Made by a program: the position numbers and the translations under genes. From positions 62,001 through 126,000 of the forward strand of contig JAWSVB010000005.1 of assembly GCA_033852135.1 (NCBI GenBank): a stretch of 64,000 nucleotides of DNA. The letters run 5' to 3'. Positions 28,413-37,160 of the stretch are shown piece after piece (the first letter of the stretch is position 1; each line of letters starts with the position of its first letter). The stretch comes from QZLE01 sp033852135 (GTDB lineage: Bacteria; Pseudomonadota; Gammaproteobacteria; QZLD01). The notes beneath the pieces are model-generated. The model ran no database searches. It saw nothing but the letters and a program-made list of their open reading frames with translations, and had not been told where the DNA came from.

Positions 28413-28820
28413 CTAAGCCGCTTCCGTTACATGGCGTTTGATTGCACCTAATAGCTCTTCTTTTGTAAATGGTTTTGTAAGGTATTGCTCCGACCCTACG
28501 ATTCTGCCTCTAGCTCGGTCAAATAAACCATCTTTACTCGATAACATTATTACCGGTGTGTTTTTGAAAACCTGATTATGCTTGATTAAAGCACAGGTTT
28601 GATAACCATCCAGGCGCGGCATCATTATATCAATAAATATAATTCCCGGCTTATGATCAGCGATTTTTGCTAAAGCTTCAAAACCATCGACTGCAGTAAC
28701 AACATCGCAACCCTCTTTACGGAGAAGGGTTTCAGCTGTTCTGCGGATAGTTTTACTATCATCAATAACCATGACCTTAAGGCCAGAAATACCTTTTTCT
28801 TGTTCTACTTCGTTTTGCAC
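28413..28820 (-). CDS. pilG: CheY-like response regulator PilG
   Basis: A 135-aa receiver nearly identical in plan to Pseudomonas PilG: GLKVMVIDDSKTIRRTAETL, acceptor Asp in IIFIDIMMPRLDGYQTC, Thr/Ser switch VIMLSSKDGLF and Lys in YLTKPFTKEELLGAIK. I take the GTG at 28820, preceded closely by GGGGAAG, because it gives the family's length; a reading from 28961 adds 47 unmatched residues. PilG is the first gene of the operon and the main output of ChpA for pilus extension and, in Pseudomonas, for adenylate cyclase activation. That last link matters here because CRP-like sites appear upstream of the small RNAs at 36799-37061. Confidence 0.94.
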   Translation of the reverse strand: MQNEVEQEKGISGLKVMVIDDSKTIRRTAETLLRKEGCDVVTAVDGFEALAKIADHKPGIIFIDIMMPRLDGYQTCALIKHNQVFKNTPVIMLSSKDGLFDRARGRIVGSEQYLTKPFTKEELLGAIKRHVTEAA

Positions 28821-29367
28821 TGACTTCCCCGGATTGTCATTTTGCTGTTTTTGTAACAGGGTAATTTTTACATAGAAACCCGCCACAATCCAGTACTTAC
28901 GCTCTATTAAAATATGTCCGAAAACTGCTAAATCTATACTTGCCTTGGTTTTTCGGATCACTCCATGGAGATAAACTTCATTATTATACTAACTTTTATT
29001 ACTTTAATTACTATTAGTCCTTATTCTTGAAGATAGGCCATTTACGCCATTTTGCAATATCCAAGTTGGATATTTAATTAAAAAACTATAGTTTCCAACT
29101 GTAATTTGGCTTGATTTTAAAACTGTATGTACAAAGTCACTTTCTTATGGCTTTTTAAAACTAGCAGAATACCTAGTAAATTTTTTCATCCCCTACAAAG
29201 ATATTGAATTATCTTTTGCTTTACCATAAATTATCTATTCACATGCCTCATTAAACGAAACACTCACCTTCTATTCCTTATGGCCATTCGGATAGGTATT
29301 GAGCATTCGAATAGTTACTAGATATTTAGTAGGTATAATGAGGCAGCCACATATAAGGGGAGTTCCT
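28821..29367. other. Divergent intergenic region pilG / gshA
   Basis: A 547-bp AT-rich region carrying the promoters of the pil-chp operon (leftward) and gshA (rightward). A perfect 19-bp palindrome AATATCCAAGTTGGATATT lies at 29056-29074. A TATAAT at 29334-29339 is a likely -10 for gshA, without a good -35. No ORF or RNA gene is supported. Confidence 0.55.
29056..29074. promoter_or_regulatory. 19-bp perfect palindrome, possible operator
   Basis: AATATCCAA-G-TTGGATATT is perfectly symmetrical, about 235 bases upstream of the pilG start and 295 bases upstream of gshA. The half site AATATCCAA also occurs at 16614-16622, upstream of the FabH-like gene. It may be a regulator-binding site; no protein can be assigned. 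Confidence 0.4.
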
Positions 29368-30651
29368 ATGATCAGTACAGTTCCACATCTCACAACTGCA
29401 GTTCGAGGTCCTATTGAAACTATTGAGCAAGTCTTAATCGATAACCAGGCTGAGATAGAGAGCTGGTTCCGAGGCCAATGGCAACAAACTCAAGCCCCTT
29501 TTTATGCTTCTGTGGATCTACGTAATGCTGGAATTAAGCTTGCTCCTGTAGATACCAACCTCTTTCCAGCTGGTTTTAACAACCTTAATTCTAGCTTTGA
29601 TTCACTCTGTGTTCACGCGGTTCAATCAGCACTAGAGAGAGCCTGTCCAACAGCTAAAAACATCTTACTAGTCCCTGAGAACCATACACGCAATAGTTTT
29701 TATTTTAGCAATATCAACAAATTACAAGAGATACTCACTCAGGCAGGATACTCTGTAAGGCTAGGGTCACTTGATAAAGAGCTGCAATCACCGATAAAAA
29801 TCGACTTAATTACTGGCGGAAAGCTAGTTATTGAGCCGATCAAAAGGGTTGATGATCATATTGTTGTTGACGATTTCAAGCCGTGCGTGATTCTGCTTAA
29901 TAATGACCTCTCGGATGGCATACCTGATATATTCCATAATATTGAGCAGATTATCACCCCTCCAGCTAGCCTTGGCTGGGCATCACGTACTAAGTCAGGT
30001 CACTTCTCCCACTACTCGCAAGTAGCTCGTGAATTCTGCTCTGCATTTGACCTTGACCCATGGCTGATCGATCCAATGTATACCAATTGTGGAGAGATCG
30101 ATTTCCTTAACCGCTCTGGGGAGCACTGCATTGAGCGCAACGTTAAATCACTTCTCAGCACTATTCAGGCTAAATACAATGAATATGGAATTGATAGGAA
30201 ACCTTATGTTGTAGTAAAAGCTGACTCAGGCACCTATGGCATGGGGATCATGGCGGTCAGTGATGCAGATGAAGTTACTAATCTTAACCGCAAACAGCGC
30301 AAAAAAATGGCCTCTGCCAAAGGAAAGTTAGAAACATCACGCGTTATTATCCAAGAGGGAGTTTATTCCTCAGAAACTATTGGGGATCAAGAGGCAGTTG
30401 CCGAACCTGTGGTATATATGATTGATCATTATGTAGTGGGTGGATTTTACCGTGTACATAAAGACCGCAAAGACAATGAGAACCTTAATGCTCCAGGGAT
30501 GCATTTTGAACAGCTAACCTTTGCTAAGGAAGGCGATGCAAAACACTGCCTTTGCAAGCAAAGCCAGAAGCACAACCGTTTTTACGCCTACGGTGTAGTT
30601 GCTCGCCTTGCTCTATTAGCAGCTGCAAGAGAGATTGCAGAGGTTTCTTAG
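29368..30651 (+). CDS. gshA: Glutamate-cysteine ligase, proteobacterial (ferrooxidans) type
   Basis: A 427-aa enzyme of the gshA branch found in Acidithiobacillus, pseudomonad relatives and other proteobacteria, not the E. coli type. It joins Glu and Cys with ATP in the first step of glutathione synthesis. Family marks include VDLRNAGIKLAPVDTNLFPAGFNNL at the N-terminus, a central KADSGTYGMGIMAV ATP-grasp-like loop and VIIQEGVYSSE. The ATG at 29368 has AAGGGGAG at the right distance; an upstream start at 29299 has none. gshB follows after 44 bases, so both steps are co-transcribed. Confidence 0.93.
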   Translation: MISTVPHLTTAVRGPIETIEQVLIDNQAEIESWFRGQWQQTQAPFYASVDLRNAGIKLAPVDTNLFPAGFNNLNSSFDSLCVHAVQSALERACPTAKNILLVPENHTRNSFYFSNINKLQEILTQAGYSVRLGSLDKELQSPIKIDLITGGKLVIEPIKRVDDHIVVDDFKPCVILLNNDLSDGIPDIFHNIEQIITPPASLGWASRTKSGHFSHYSQVAREFCSAFDLDPWLIDPMYTNCGEIDFLNRSGEHCIERNVKSLLSTIQAKYNEYGIDRKPYVVVKADSGTYGMGIMAVSDADEVTNLNRKQRKKMASAKGKLETSRVIIQEGVYSSETIGDQEAVAEPVVYMIDHYVVGGFYRVHKDRKDNENLNAPGMHFEQLTFAKEGDAKHCLCKQSQKHNRFYAYGVVARLALLAAAREIAEVS

Positions 30652-30695
30652 CTCAATCAGCCTAGTTAATAAATAATATATCCGATGAGAAGAAT

Positions 30696-31661
30696 ATGAC
30701 TCTAAAGATCGGGGTTATCATGGACCCCATTGAATCGATCAAACCATATAAAGATACATCCTTTGCTATGATGCTCGAAGCGCAACGTCGCGGGCACCAG
30801 CTGTTTTATATGGAGTTAGGTGATCTATATCTTGCTAATGGTGACGCACGATCCATCACACGCAAGATTCAAGTAACTGATCAAACTATAGAGACTTATC
30901 AAAACAACAACTGGTTTTGTAAGGAATATAGCTCTGAAGATATTTTACTTGGCGACCTTGATGCAATACTTATGCGCAAAGACCCACCGTTTGATATGGA
31001 GTTTATCTATTCCACTTATATTTTAGATAGAGCTGAACAAGCAGGGGCTCTTATCGTAAACAACCCTGCATCTATCCGCAGTGCCAATGAAAAACTATTC
31101 ACATCATGGTTTCCCCAGTGCTGCCCAGAGACTATCGTAGATAGATCTGCAGACAGAATTTTACAGTTTGTGGAAAAGCATAAAAAGACCATTATCAAAC
31201 CCCTTGATGGTATGGGCGGGGCCTCAATATTTGCTCTTAATCACGGTGATAGCAACTGCAATGTAATCATTGAGACATTAACCAAGCATGGTAATAACTT
31301 TGCAATGGTTCAACGTTTTATCCCCGATGTTATTAATGGCGATAAACGAATCCTTATGATAAATGGGGAGCCGATACCTTATGCGCTTGCCAGAATCCCA
31401 GCAGCTGGTGAAAACCGAGCCAACCTTGCAGCAGGCGGCAGAGGGGAAGGACAGCCTTTAACTGAGCGAGACCTTTGGATCTGCAATCAAGTTGGCCCAA
31501 TACTGCGCGAAAAAGGATTGCTGTTTGTAGGCTTAGATGTGATCGGTGATTACCTAACCGAAATCAATGTCACCAGCCCAACCTGTGCCCGCGAACTAGA
31601 CTCGATATTCTCACTAAATATTTGTGCAAAGCTATTCGATGCCATGGAAGATATGATCTAA
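30696..31661 (+). CDS. gshB: Glutathione synthetase
   Basis: A 321-aa ATP-grasp ligase that adds glycine to gamma-glutamylcysteine. Typical parts: KIGVIMDPIESIKPYKDTSFAM at the start, MRKDPPFDMEFIYSTYIL, the ATP-binding loop IKPLDGMGGASIF, MVQRFIPDVINGDKRILMI, the glycine-rich AAGGRGEGQPLTERD and EINVTSPTC near the end. The length is standard for proteobacterial GshB (about 315). Together with gshA it makes a complete glutathione pathway. In Pseudomonas gshB also lies beside the pil-chp cluster, so the neighbourhood is ancestral. Confidence 0.97.
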   Translation: MTLKIGVIMDPIESIKPYKDTSFAMMLEAQRRGHQLFYMELGDLYLANGDARSITRKIQVTDQTIETYQNNNWFCKEYSSEDILLGDLDAILMRKDPPFDMEFIYSTYILDRAEQAGALIVNNPASIRSANEKLFTSWFPQCCPETIVDRSADRILQFVEKHKKTIIKPLDGMGGASIFALNHGDSNCNVIIETLTKHGNNFAMVQRFIPDVINGDKRILMINGEPIPYALARIPAAGENRANLAAGGRGEGQPLTERDLWICNQVGPILREKGLLFVGLDVIGDYLTEINVTSPTCARELDSIFSLNICAKLFDAMEDMI

Positions 31662-31727
31662 TTTAGATTTACGGTTATAATCCACTAATCTTTATACTTT
31701 TTTAACCAGCGGATTAAAGTCATTCAC

Positions 31728-32774
31728 ATGCATAGAGCGAGTTATATTTTTCTAGCTATTTTTAGCTTTTTGCTAACTGCCTCCTGCTCACAGCCAAAAT
31801 CTCAAGTTTTTTCTGACCATTTCTTTACCTTTGGTACAGACATATCTGTGAGCATTTTTACTCACGACAAAGACCTTGCTGCCAAAGGTTTTACAGCCAT
31901 TCGCTCTAAGTTTAAAGAGCTCAATAGCAAGCTACACCCTTGGAATCCTGGGGAATTAAACTCTCTAAATAGGGCTATTGCCGCATCTAAAAAAATTCAA
32001 ATATCGCCATTTTTAATCGGCCTAATACAAGCAGGACAGAGATTTAACACTCAATCAGCGGGATTGTTTGACCCTGCCATTGGCTCTTTAGTTAAGCTAT
32101 GGAAGTTTGATCAAGCTGCAAATATCCACACTTCAATACCTTCCGCTTCTGAAATCGCAAATATAACCTCTCAACGCCCATCAATCGCTGACGTAGTAAT
32201 TGATCCCAACGGCTATATTCATTGTGAGAATGACCTTGTGCGCCTTGATTTTGGAGGTTTTGCCAAAGGTTACGCCGCAGATAGCGCAATAAAGATTCTT
32301 GAAGATCTTGGAATCAGTAATGCGATTGTTAATGCTGGCGGCGACCTAAAGTCTATTGGCAATAAAGATGGAACTGCGTGGATGGTTGGTATTCGTGACC
32401 CATTCTCTGACGGTGCAATTGCTTCAGTTGCTATTAATAGCAAACTTAGCGTATTTACCTCGGGAAACTATGAGCGCTTCTTTAAAAAGGGCGACAAGAC
32501 ATTTCACCATATTATCGATCCTGAAACTGGTTTCCCAACAACTCTCATGGCTTCTGTTACTGTAATTCATGACTCAGGTATTCTTGCAGATGCTGCAGCT
32601 ACAGCTTTGTTTGTCGCCGGCCCAGACCGTTGGCAACAAACTGCAAAATCTCTTGGGGTAAATAAAGTTATGCTTATAACCAGTAAAAAAGAGATAATAC
32701 TCACTTCGGAGATGGATAAGCAGCTAACCATTTTGGATACAGCATTCAAAAAGACAGTGAAAGGAATTAATTAA
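31728..32774 (+). CDS. apbE: FAD:protein FMN transferase, ApbE family lipoprotein
   Basis: A 348-aa exported enzyme that attaches FMN covalently to target proteins such as NqrB/NqrC or RnfD/RnfG. A lipoprotein signal is visible: hydrophobic stretch then LLTASC with Cys20 as the lipidation site. ApbE motifs follow: TFGTDISVSIF, LNSKLHPWNPGELNSLNRA, the GLFDPAIGSLVKLWKF block, DFGGFAKGYAADSA and NAGGDLKSIG, then HHIIDPETGFP (Mg-binding region). It lies between gshB and dnaG on the same strand, 2 bases before dnaG. No Nqr or Rnf genes are in the window, so its targets are elsewhere. Confidence 0.94.
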   Translation: MHRASYIFLAIFSFLLTASCSQPKSQVFSDHFFTFGTDISVSIFTHDKDLAAKGFTAIRSKFKELNSKLHPWNPGELNSLNRAIAASKKIQISPFLIGLIQAGQRFNTQSAGLFDPAIGSLVKLWKFDQAANIHTSIPSASEIANITSQRPSIADVVIDPNGYIHCENDLVRLDFGGFAKGYAADSAIKILEDLGISNAIVNAGGDLKSIGNKDGTAWMVGIRDPFSDGAIASVAINSKLSVFTSGNYERFFKKGDKTFHHIIDPETGFPTTLMASVTVIHDSGILADAAATALFVAGPDRWQQTAKSLGVNKVMLITSKKEIILTSEMDKQLTILDTAFKKTVKGIN

Positions 32775-32776
32775 CA

Positions 32777-34552
32777 ATGGCCGGCAGGATACCAGAACAG
32801 TTTATCGACCAGCTTGTATCACGTGTTGATATTGTTGATGTTATTGGTAACCGTGTTCAACTCAAAAAAGCAGGGCAAAACTATCAGGCATGCTGCCCCT
32901 TTCATAATGAAAAAACCCCCTCTTTCGTAGTCAGCCCGAATAAGCAAATATACAAATGTTTCGGTTGTGGAGTGTCTGGATCTGCAATTAAGTTCCTAAT
33001 GGAATACGATAACATGGAATTTCGTGAAGTTATCGAAGAGCTCGCTAAGTCAGCTGGGATGGAGCTTCCAGATCTGCAGCAAGGCTATACAAAACCCAAA
33101 GTCAGCTCTGACCTATATGAGATCACCGAGTTCTGTAGCAAATTCTTCCAAAAATCCCTGCGCGACAATGGTGGCCAAAATAATGGTGGTCAAAACAATG
33201 GCAGTGAAAACATTGCTGTACATTATCTTAAGCAGCGCGATGTTTCTGGCGAGGTTGCTGCGCTTTTTGCCATCGGCTATGCCCCTCCGGGATGGGATAA
33301 TATCACCTCCCAACTGCGTTCCCAGCAAAAAGAGTTAATCGAATGCGGTATGGCTATCGAGAAAGAATCTGGTGGTTGCTATGACCGCTTTCGCGATCGT
33401 CTTATGTTTCCGATTCGCGATCGACGTGGACGCACTATCGCCTTTGGCGGCAGGGTGATGAGTGATGAGCTGCCGAAATACCTTAATTCCCCTGAGACAC
33501 CAATCTTCCATAAAGGGCGCGAACTGTATGGCCTGTACGAGGCGATTCAGCATAGCCGCCACCTAGAAAACATCCTCGTAGTTGAAGGGTACATGGATGT
33601 TGTTGCTTTAGCTCAGTTTGATATCAATAATGCTGTCGCCACCCTTGGCACATCGACATCTAAGGATCATATCGAAAGGATCTTTAAACACACGGAAGAG
33701 GTGGTATTCTGTTTTGATGGGGATAAAGCGGGGAAGGCTGCAGCTTGGCGCGCATTAGAAAACACTCTCTTTGCTATGCAAAAAGGGCGACAAGCTAAAT
33801 TCCTATTTGTCGATGAGGGAGATGACCCCGACACTATGGTGCGCCGTATTGGGACTGAACAATTTAAAGCATTGATAAAATCAGCACAGCCATTGTCTCA
33901 CTTTTTGTTTTACACCTTACTCACCGATTGTGATATCGGCACCCTTGATGGCCGCTCGCGCTTCTTAGAAAAATGTAAACCATTACTTCAGCAGATCCCT
34001 AAAGGGAGTTATCTAGATCTTTTGCTCGAAGAGTTAAGTAAGCTAACCCACCTCAAACTTGGTGATGCTGACAAGCTCAAGTCTCTTCTTTTCTCTTCAA
34101 ATAAAAAGCAAGATTCTCAGCCGGTAAAAGCAAAAAGTGTGGGTAACGACCAACAAAAATCTCCTATTAGATCCGCAATTGCATTTATGATGCATAAGCC
34201 TTCCCTCGCTGCATATATCACGGATCCAGATATCTACCAAAGCCTCAACCTTCCTGGCGGCGATCTATTTGTGGAGATGATTAAATATCTGCATGCCAAC
34301 CCTAATGCCCACATGGGATTGATTCTGGAACATTGGCGCGGGAGCGAATATGGTTCGGCCCTGGCTAAGCTTGCTACGTTTGACCACATGATTCCTGATG
34401 AAGGGATTGAAGCTGAATTTAATGGTACCTTGGGACAGCTTAATTCAGCATTAGCTACATATGAGATCACCATGCTGGAGCGCAAAATGCACCAGGGCGA
34501 TATCACATTGGAAGAGCAACAACGTTGGCAGCAACTAATTTCCCAGCGCTAA
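32777..34552 (+). CDS. dnaG: DNA primase
   Basis: A 591-aa primase that makes RNA primers at the replication fork. The N-terminal zinc ribbon is CCPFHNEKTPSF with CFGCG, followed by the RNA-polymerase domain with MFPIRDRRGRTIAFGGR, and the TOPRIM core with VVEGYMDVVALAQF and FCFDGDKAGKAAAWRA. The C-terminal helicase-binding region is present and ends with EEQQRWQQLISQ. An Asn/Gly-rich insert (NGGQNNGGQNNGSEN, near residues 132-147) interrupts the linker after the zinc domain. The stop overlaps the convergent hydrolase stop by 4 bases. The usual rpsU-dnaG-rpoD order is not found; apbE is upstream instead. Confidence 0.96.
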   Translation: MAGRIPEQFIDQLVSRVDIVDVIGNRVQLKKAGQNYQACCPFHNEKTPSFVVSPNKQIYKCFGCGVSGSAIKFLMEYDNMEFREVIEELAKSAGMELPDLQQGYTKPKVSSDLYEITEFCSKFFQKSLRDNGGQNNGGQNNGSENIAVHYLKQRDVSGEVAALFAIGYAPPGWDNITSQLRSQQKELIECGMAIEKESGGCYDRFRDRLMFPIRDRRGRTIAFGGRVMSDELPKYLNSPETPIFHKGRELYGLYEAIQHSRHLENILVVEGYMDVVALAQFDINNAVATLGTSTSKDHIERIFKHTEEVVFCFDGDKAGKAAAWRALENTLFAMQKGRQAKFLFVDEGDDPDTMVRRIGTEQFKALIKSAQPLSHFLFYTLLTDCDIGTLDGRSRFLEKCKPLLQQIPKGSYLDLLLEELSKLTHLKLGDADKLKSLLFSSNKKQDSQPVKAKSVGNDQQKSPIRSAIAFMMHKPSLAAYITDPDIYQSLNLPGGDLFVEMIKYLHANPNAHMGLILEHWRGSEYGSALAKLATFDHMIPDEGIEAEFNGTLGQLNSALATYEITMLERKMHQGDITLEEQQRWQQLISQR

Positions 34553-35376
34553 TTTTGGGCTAGCGTCGATAAGAACTCTGCAAGCAATTGATTTAACTCT
34601 TTGGGTTTCTCACTCAAGGCAAAGTGTCCGCAATCTGCTAGAAGCTTATAACTTGAGTTTGGTATTAAGTTATGAATATTTTCTGAGTGTTTAGCAGGAA
34701 ACTGTAGATCTTCATCCCCAGCTATAACCAACGTAGGTACTTGTATATCCGTAAGTTTATCGCGAAAATCCTGCTCATCGGCGAGCATCCCTCGATACAG
34801 GTTCTTAGCAGAATCAAGAGTAACGCCAGCAAATGATGACTTTACAAAGTCACCAAATCGAGGTTCCAGTTCGCTTAAACTTTTCTCACCAAATGTGATC
34901 GCAAGGCCGATCTCATTCATCGCATCGAGCAATTTCTGATCTTTGGCCTCTATGGCTTTCAGCGTAGTGCGCATCATGAGTTTCAGACTCATATTGACGT
35001 GGGCGCCACTATTAATTAGCACCAACCCGTTCACTTTACTTTGATTTGATATAGTAAAATCTAAAGCGCGCATTCCCCCCATTGAGTGCCCAATAAGTAC
35101 GGCTTGATCAACTTCAAAATGGTTAAACAGCGCTTGGATATCATCATGATGATCCTTGGCTGTGTAAGCTTTATCAGGCTTTCCACTTTCCCCAACCCCG
35201 CGGTGGTCATAATTGATACAGCGAAATTTCTGCTTCAACACACCTACCTGCCGTTTCCAGCATGGTAGAGTTGCTCTCATCCCATTTAGAAATAGCAGAT
35301 CAGGACCTTCACCAACTACCTCTGCATTTATAACAGTTCCATCATTAGAAGTGATTTTTTCTTTTCGACAGTTCAA
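34549..35376 (-). CDS. Alpha/beta hydrolase
   Basis: A 275-aa serine hydrolase. Oxyanion segment LFLNGMRATLPCW, DHRGVGESGKPD, nucleophile Ser in LIGHSMGGMRAL, acid Asp in IAGDEDLQFP and His in DCGHFAL form a complete triad with the order and spacing of the RsbQ/PcaD/BioH-like group. The true substrate is unknown; small ester or lactone hydrolysis is typical. It has no signal peptide. It is convergent with dnaG and divergent from pilU, and is likely a single-gene unit. Confidence 0.85.
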   Translation of the reverse strand: MNCRKEKITSNDGTVINAEVVGEGPDLLFLNGMRATLPCWKRQVGVLKQKFRCINYDHRGVGESGKPDKAYTAKDHHDDIQALFNHFEVDQAVLIGHSMGGMRALDFTISNQSKVNGLVLINSGAHVNMSLKLMMRTTLKAIEAKDQKLLDAMNEIGLAITFGEKSLSELEPRFGDFVKSSFAGVTLDSAKNLYRGMLADEQDFRDKLTDIQVPTLVIAGDEDLQFPAKHSENIHNLIPNSSYKLLADCGHFALSEKPKELNQLLAEFLSTLAQN

Positions 35377-35582
35377 TATTTTATCCCTGTGTAACTTTTA
35401 TATGACCCATTACTCAATTGCAGAAATTTCTTTTTTACCGTTGTTCTACATAAAAGGTTAATACTTCTACATTTAACGCAAATATTATAGATTTTTTTGT
35501 TTCTGCTTTGCATAACAGCATTGATTTCCCTCTATTCTAGCCTAAATTTTATCTTATCCGCTTCATAAATCTGGTATGAGTA

Positions 35583-36764
35583 ATGAAATTACACGATTTT
35601 CTAAAAACCATGGTCACCCATGATGCATCTGACCTTTACATCACTGTGGCAGCCCCTCCTGCAGCAAAATTCCATGGCAAGCTTAAAGCACTGGGGAAAG
35701 ATCCTCTTTCACCAGAAGAGGTGAAGCAGATTGCCTACGACATCATGGATGACGAGCAAATTAATGAGTTTGAATCCAAGCCAGAGATGAACTTGGCTCT
35801 TTCTGTCGAAGGGGTTGGGCGTTTCCGAGTAAATATTTTTAAACAGCGCAGCCAAATTTCGATGGTGATCCGTAATATTAAGACCGACATCCCCTCTATG
35901 GAAGGGTTAATGTTGCCACCTATTCTTAAAGACTTGGTTATGTCTAAGCGTGGACTAATTCTTTTTATTGGGGCTACCGGATCTGGCAAATCCACTTCGC
36001 TTGCGTCACTGATTGATTACCGTAATTCCAATAGCGCAGGACATATTATTACAATTGAAGACCCAATTGAATTTGTGCACCGACATAAAAAATCAATCGT
36101 TAATCAGCGTGAGGTTGGAGTCGATACAGATTGTTACGAAGATGCACTTAAAAACACCCTACGCCAAGCACCCGATGTAATCCTAATCGGGGAGATTCGT
36201 GATGCGCAAACCATGGAGCACGCTCTAGCATTTGCGGAGACAGGGCATCTATGTCTATCTACCCTACACGCAAACAATGCAAACCAAGCTATCGATCGCA
36301 TCATCAACTTTTTCCCGGAAGATCGTCATAAACAGATCCTACTCGACCTTTCCCTCAATCTGCGTTCATTTATATCGCAACGGCTAGTTCCAACTACAGA
36401 TAATAAACGCGCTGCTGCAATTGAGATCCTAATAGGAACCCCAATGGTATGTGACCTGATAAAAAGGGGGGAAGTGCATGAACTTAAAGAGATGATGGAA
36501 CGCTCCCGCAACCTTGGGATGCAAACATTCGATGGCGCTCTATTGGAGCTATACAATGAAGGGAGAATCTCTCTGGAAGATGCTCTGCGTAATGCTGACT
36601 CGGCAAATAACGTGCGTTTAAAAGTTAGTCTACAAGAAAGTGCTGAGAAAGAAGCAAAAGCAAGTTCAGATGAAACCGCAAAAACAGCTGAAGAAGACAA
36701 TAAAACAATTACTACCAGCAGCGGTATATCGCTATCTTTAGAAGAGGTGGAGCCTGAAGAGTAG
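35583..36764 (+). CDS. pilU: Type IV pilus retraction ATPase PilU
   Basis: A 393-aa PilT/PilU-family ATPase. The N-terminal domain (DASDLYITVAAPPAAKFHGKL) is followed by Walker A GATGSGKSTSLASL, the Asp box TIEDPIEFVH, Walker B VILIGEIRD and His box LCLSTLHANNANQAIDRI. The sequence HKKSIVNQREVGVDT and the acidic, disordered C-terminal tail (about 345-393, ending EEVEPEE) favour PilU over PilT. PilU is an accessory motor that helps PilT pull the pilus back. It is not next to a pilT gene here: upstream is a divergent hydrolase. The pil-chp operon about 7 kb away would regulate the same machine. The stop is 35 bases from the first small-RNA terminator. Confidence 0.9.
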   Translation: MKLHDFLKTMVTHDASDLYITVAAPPAAKFHGKLKALGKDPLSPEEVKQIAYDIMDDEQINEFESKPEMNLALSVEGVGRFRVNIFKQRSQISMVIRNIKTDIPSMEGLMLPPILKDLVMSKRGLILFIGATGSGKSTSLASLIDYRNSNSAGHIITIEDPIEFVHRHKKSIVNQREVGVDTDCYEDALKNTLRQAPDVILIGEIRDAQTMEHALAFAETGHLCLSTLHANNANQAIDRIINFFPEDRHKQILLDLSLNLRSFISQRLVPTTDNKRAAAIEILIGTPMVCDLIKRGEVHELKEMMERSRNLGMQTFDGALLELYNEGRISLEDALRNADSANNVRLKVSLQESAEKEAKASSDETAKTAEEDNKTITTSSGISLSLEEVEPEE

Positions 36765-36798
36765 ATTGACATAAAACGCCAATCTCTGGAAAAAGATT

Positions 36799-36878
36799 AA
36801 AAAAAAGCCGAGCAGGGGTGCTCGGCTTTAAAAGTACTGTTGAGACACCTATGGGGGAAATGCCTCAACTAAATGGAC
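36799..36878 (-). ncRNA. Candidate small RNA, copy 1 of three tandem siblings
   Basis: Predicted transcript of about 80 nt on the minus strand. From the 5' end: GUCCAUUUA leader; hairpin 1 pairing 36839-36844 with 36864-36869 (GTTGAG/CTCAAC) plus two inner pairs after one mismatch, with a 13-nt loop at 36848-36860 (RNA sense UUUCCCCCAUAGG); an AU-rich spacer; and terminator hairpin 36807-36826 with 8-bp stem, CCCC loop and a run of eight U. The start at 36878 is inferred from TATTAT at -12 to -7. There is no ORF of note inside. Both loops are C-rich and could pair with Shine-Dalgarno sequences. I do not recognise a named RNA family. Confidence 0.75.
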
Positions 36879-36884
36879 AGTTGG

Positions 36885-36927
36885 ATAATACGCATGATAC
36901 CGCACTTCTTCCGTGAACGAAGTCACA
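36885..36927 (-). promoter_or_regulatory. Class II CRP-type promoter of small RNA copy 1
   Basis: Minus-strand TGTGACTTCGTTCACG (36927-36912) fits the CRP/Vfr pattern TGTGA-N6-TCACA with one mismatch. Its centre (36919.5) is 41.5 bp from the predicted start 36878. A -10 TATTAT occupies 36890-36885. No good -35 hexamer is present, as is usual for class II CRP-dependent promoters. Confidence 0.7.
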
Positions 36928-36982
36928 ATTATACAGATGAGTTTTTTATTTTATAAATAATGTATTTACATATTTTCAAGAC

Positions 36983-37061
36983 AAAAAAAAGCCGAGCAGG
37001 GGTGCTCGGCTTAAATATTTGTCGAAGTACCTATGGGGGAAATACTTCAAACTAAATGGAC
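36983..37061 (-). ncRNA. Candidate small RNA, copy 2 of three tandem siblings
   Basis: Predicted transcript of about 79 nt on the minus strand starting at 37061. It has the same GUCCAUUUAG start, then hairpin 1 with stem 37024-37029/37043-37048 (GAAGTA/TACTTC) and the same 13-nt loop (37030-37042), a short AU spacer, and terminator hairpin 36991-37010 followed by eight U (36990-36983). Compared with copy 1, the loop and terminator are unchanged while the stem sequence differs and still pairs. That pattern is what selection on RNA structure leaves behind. Confidence 0.77.
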
Positions 37062-37067
37062 AAGCGC

Positions 37068-37110
37068 ATAATAATATTCTAATCGACAATCATCCGTGAA
37101 CTACGTCACA
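37068..37110 (-). promoter_or_regulatory. Class II CRP-type promoter of small RNA copy 2
   Basis: Minus-strand TGTGACGTAGTTCACG (37110-37095) is centred at 37102.5, again exactly 41.5 bp upstream of the predicted start 37061. The -10 TATTAT is at 37073-37068. The sequence between box and -10 differs from copy 1, but its length (21 bases) is identical. Confidence 0.72.
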
Positions 37111-37160
37111 ACTCTAATGAATAACATTCATTAGGCGCTAAAATAGTAGGATTTTGGAGC

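Noticed and set aside
36799..36840. The repeated hairpins as simple multiple terminators of pilU
   Set aside because: The long T runs are on the minus-strand side; on the plus strand only TTTAAA or TTAAAT follows. Conserved upstream hairpins and promoters would also be unexplained.
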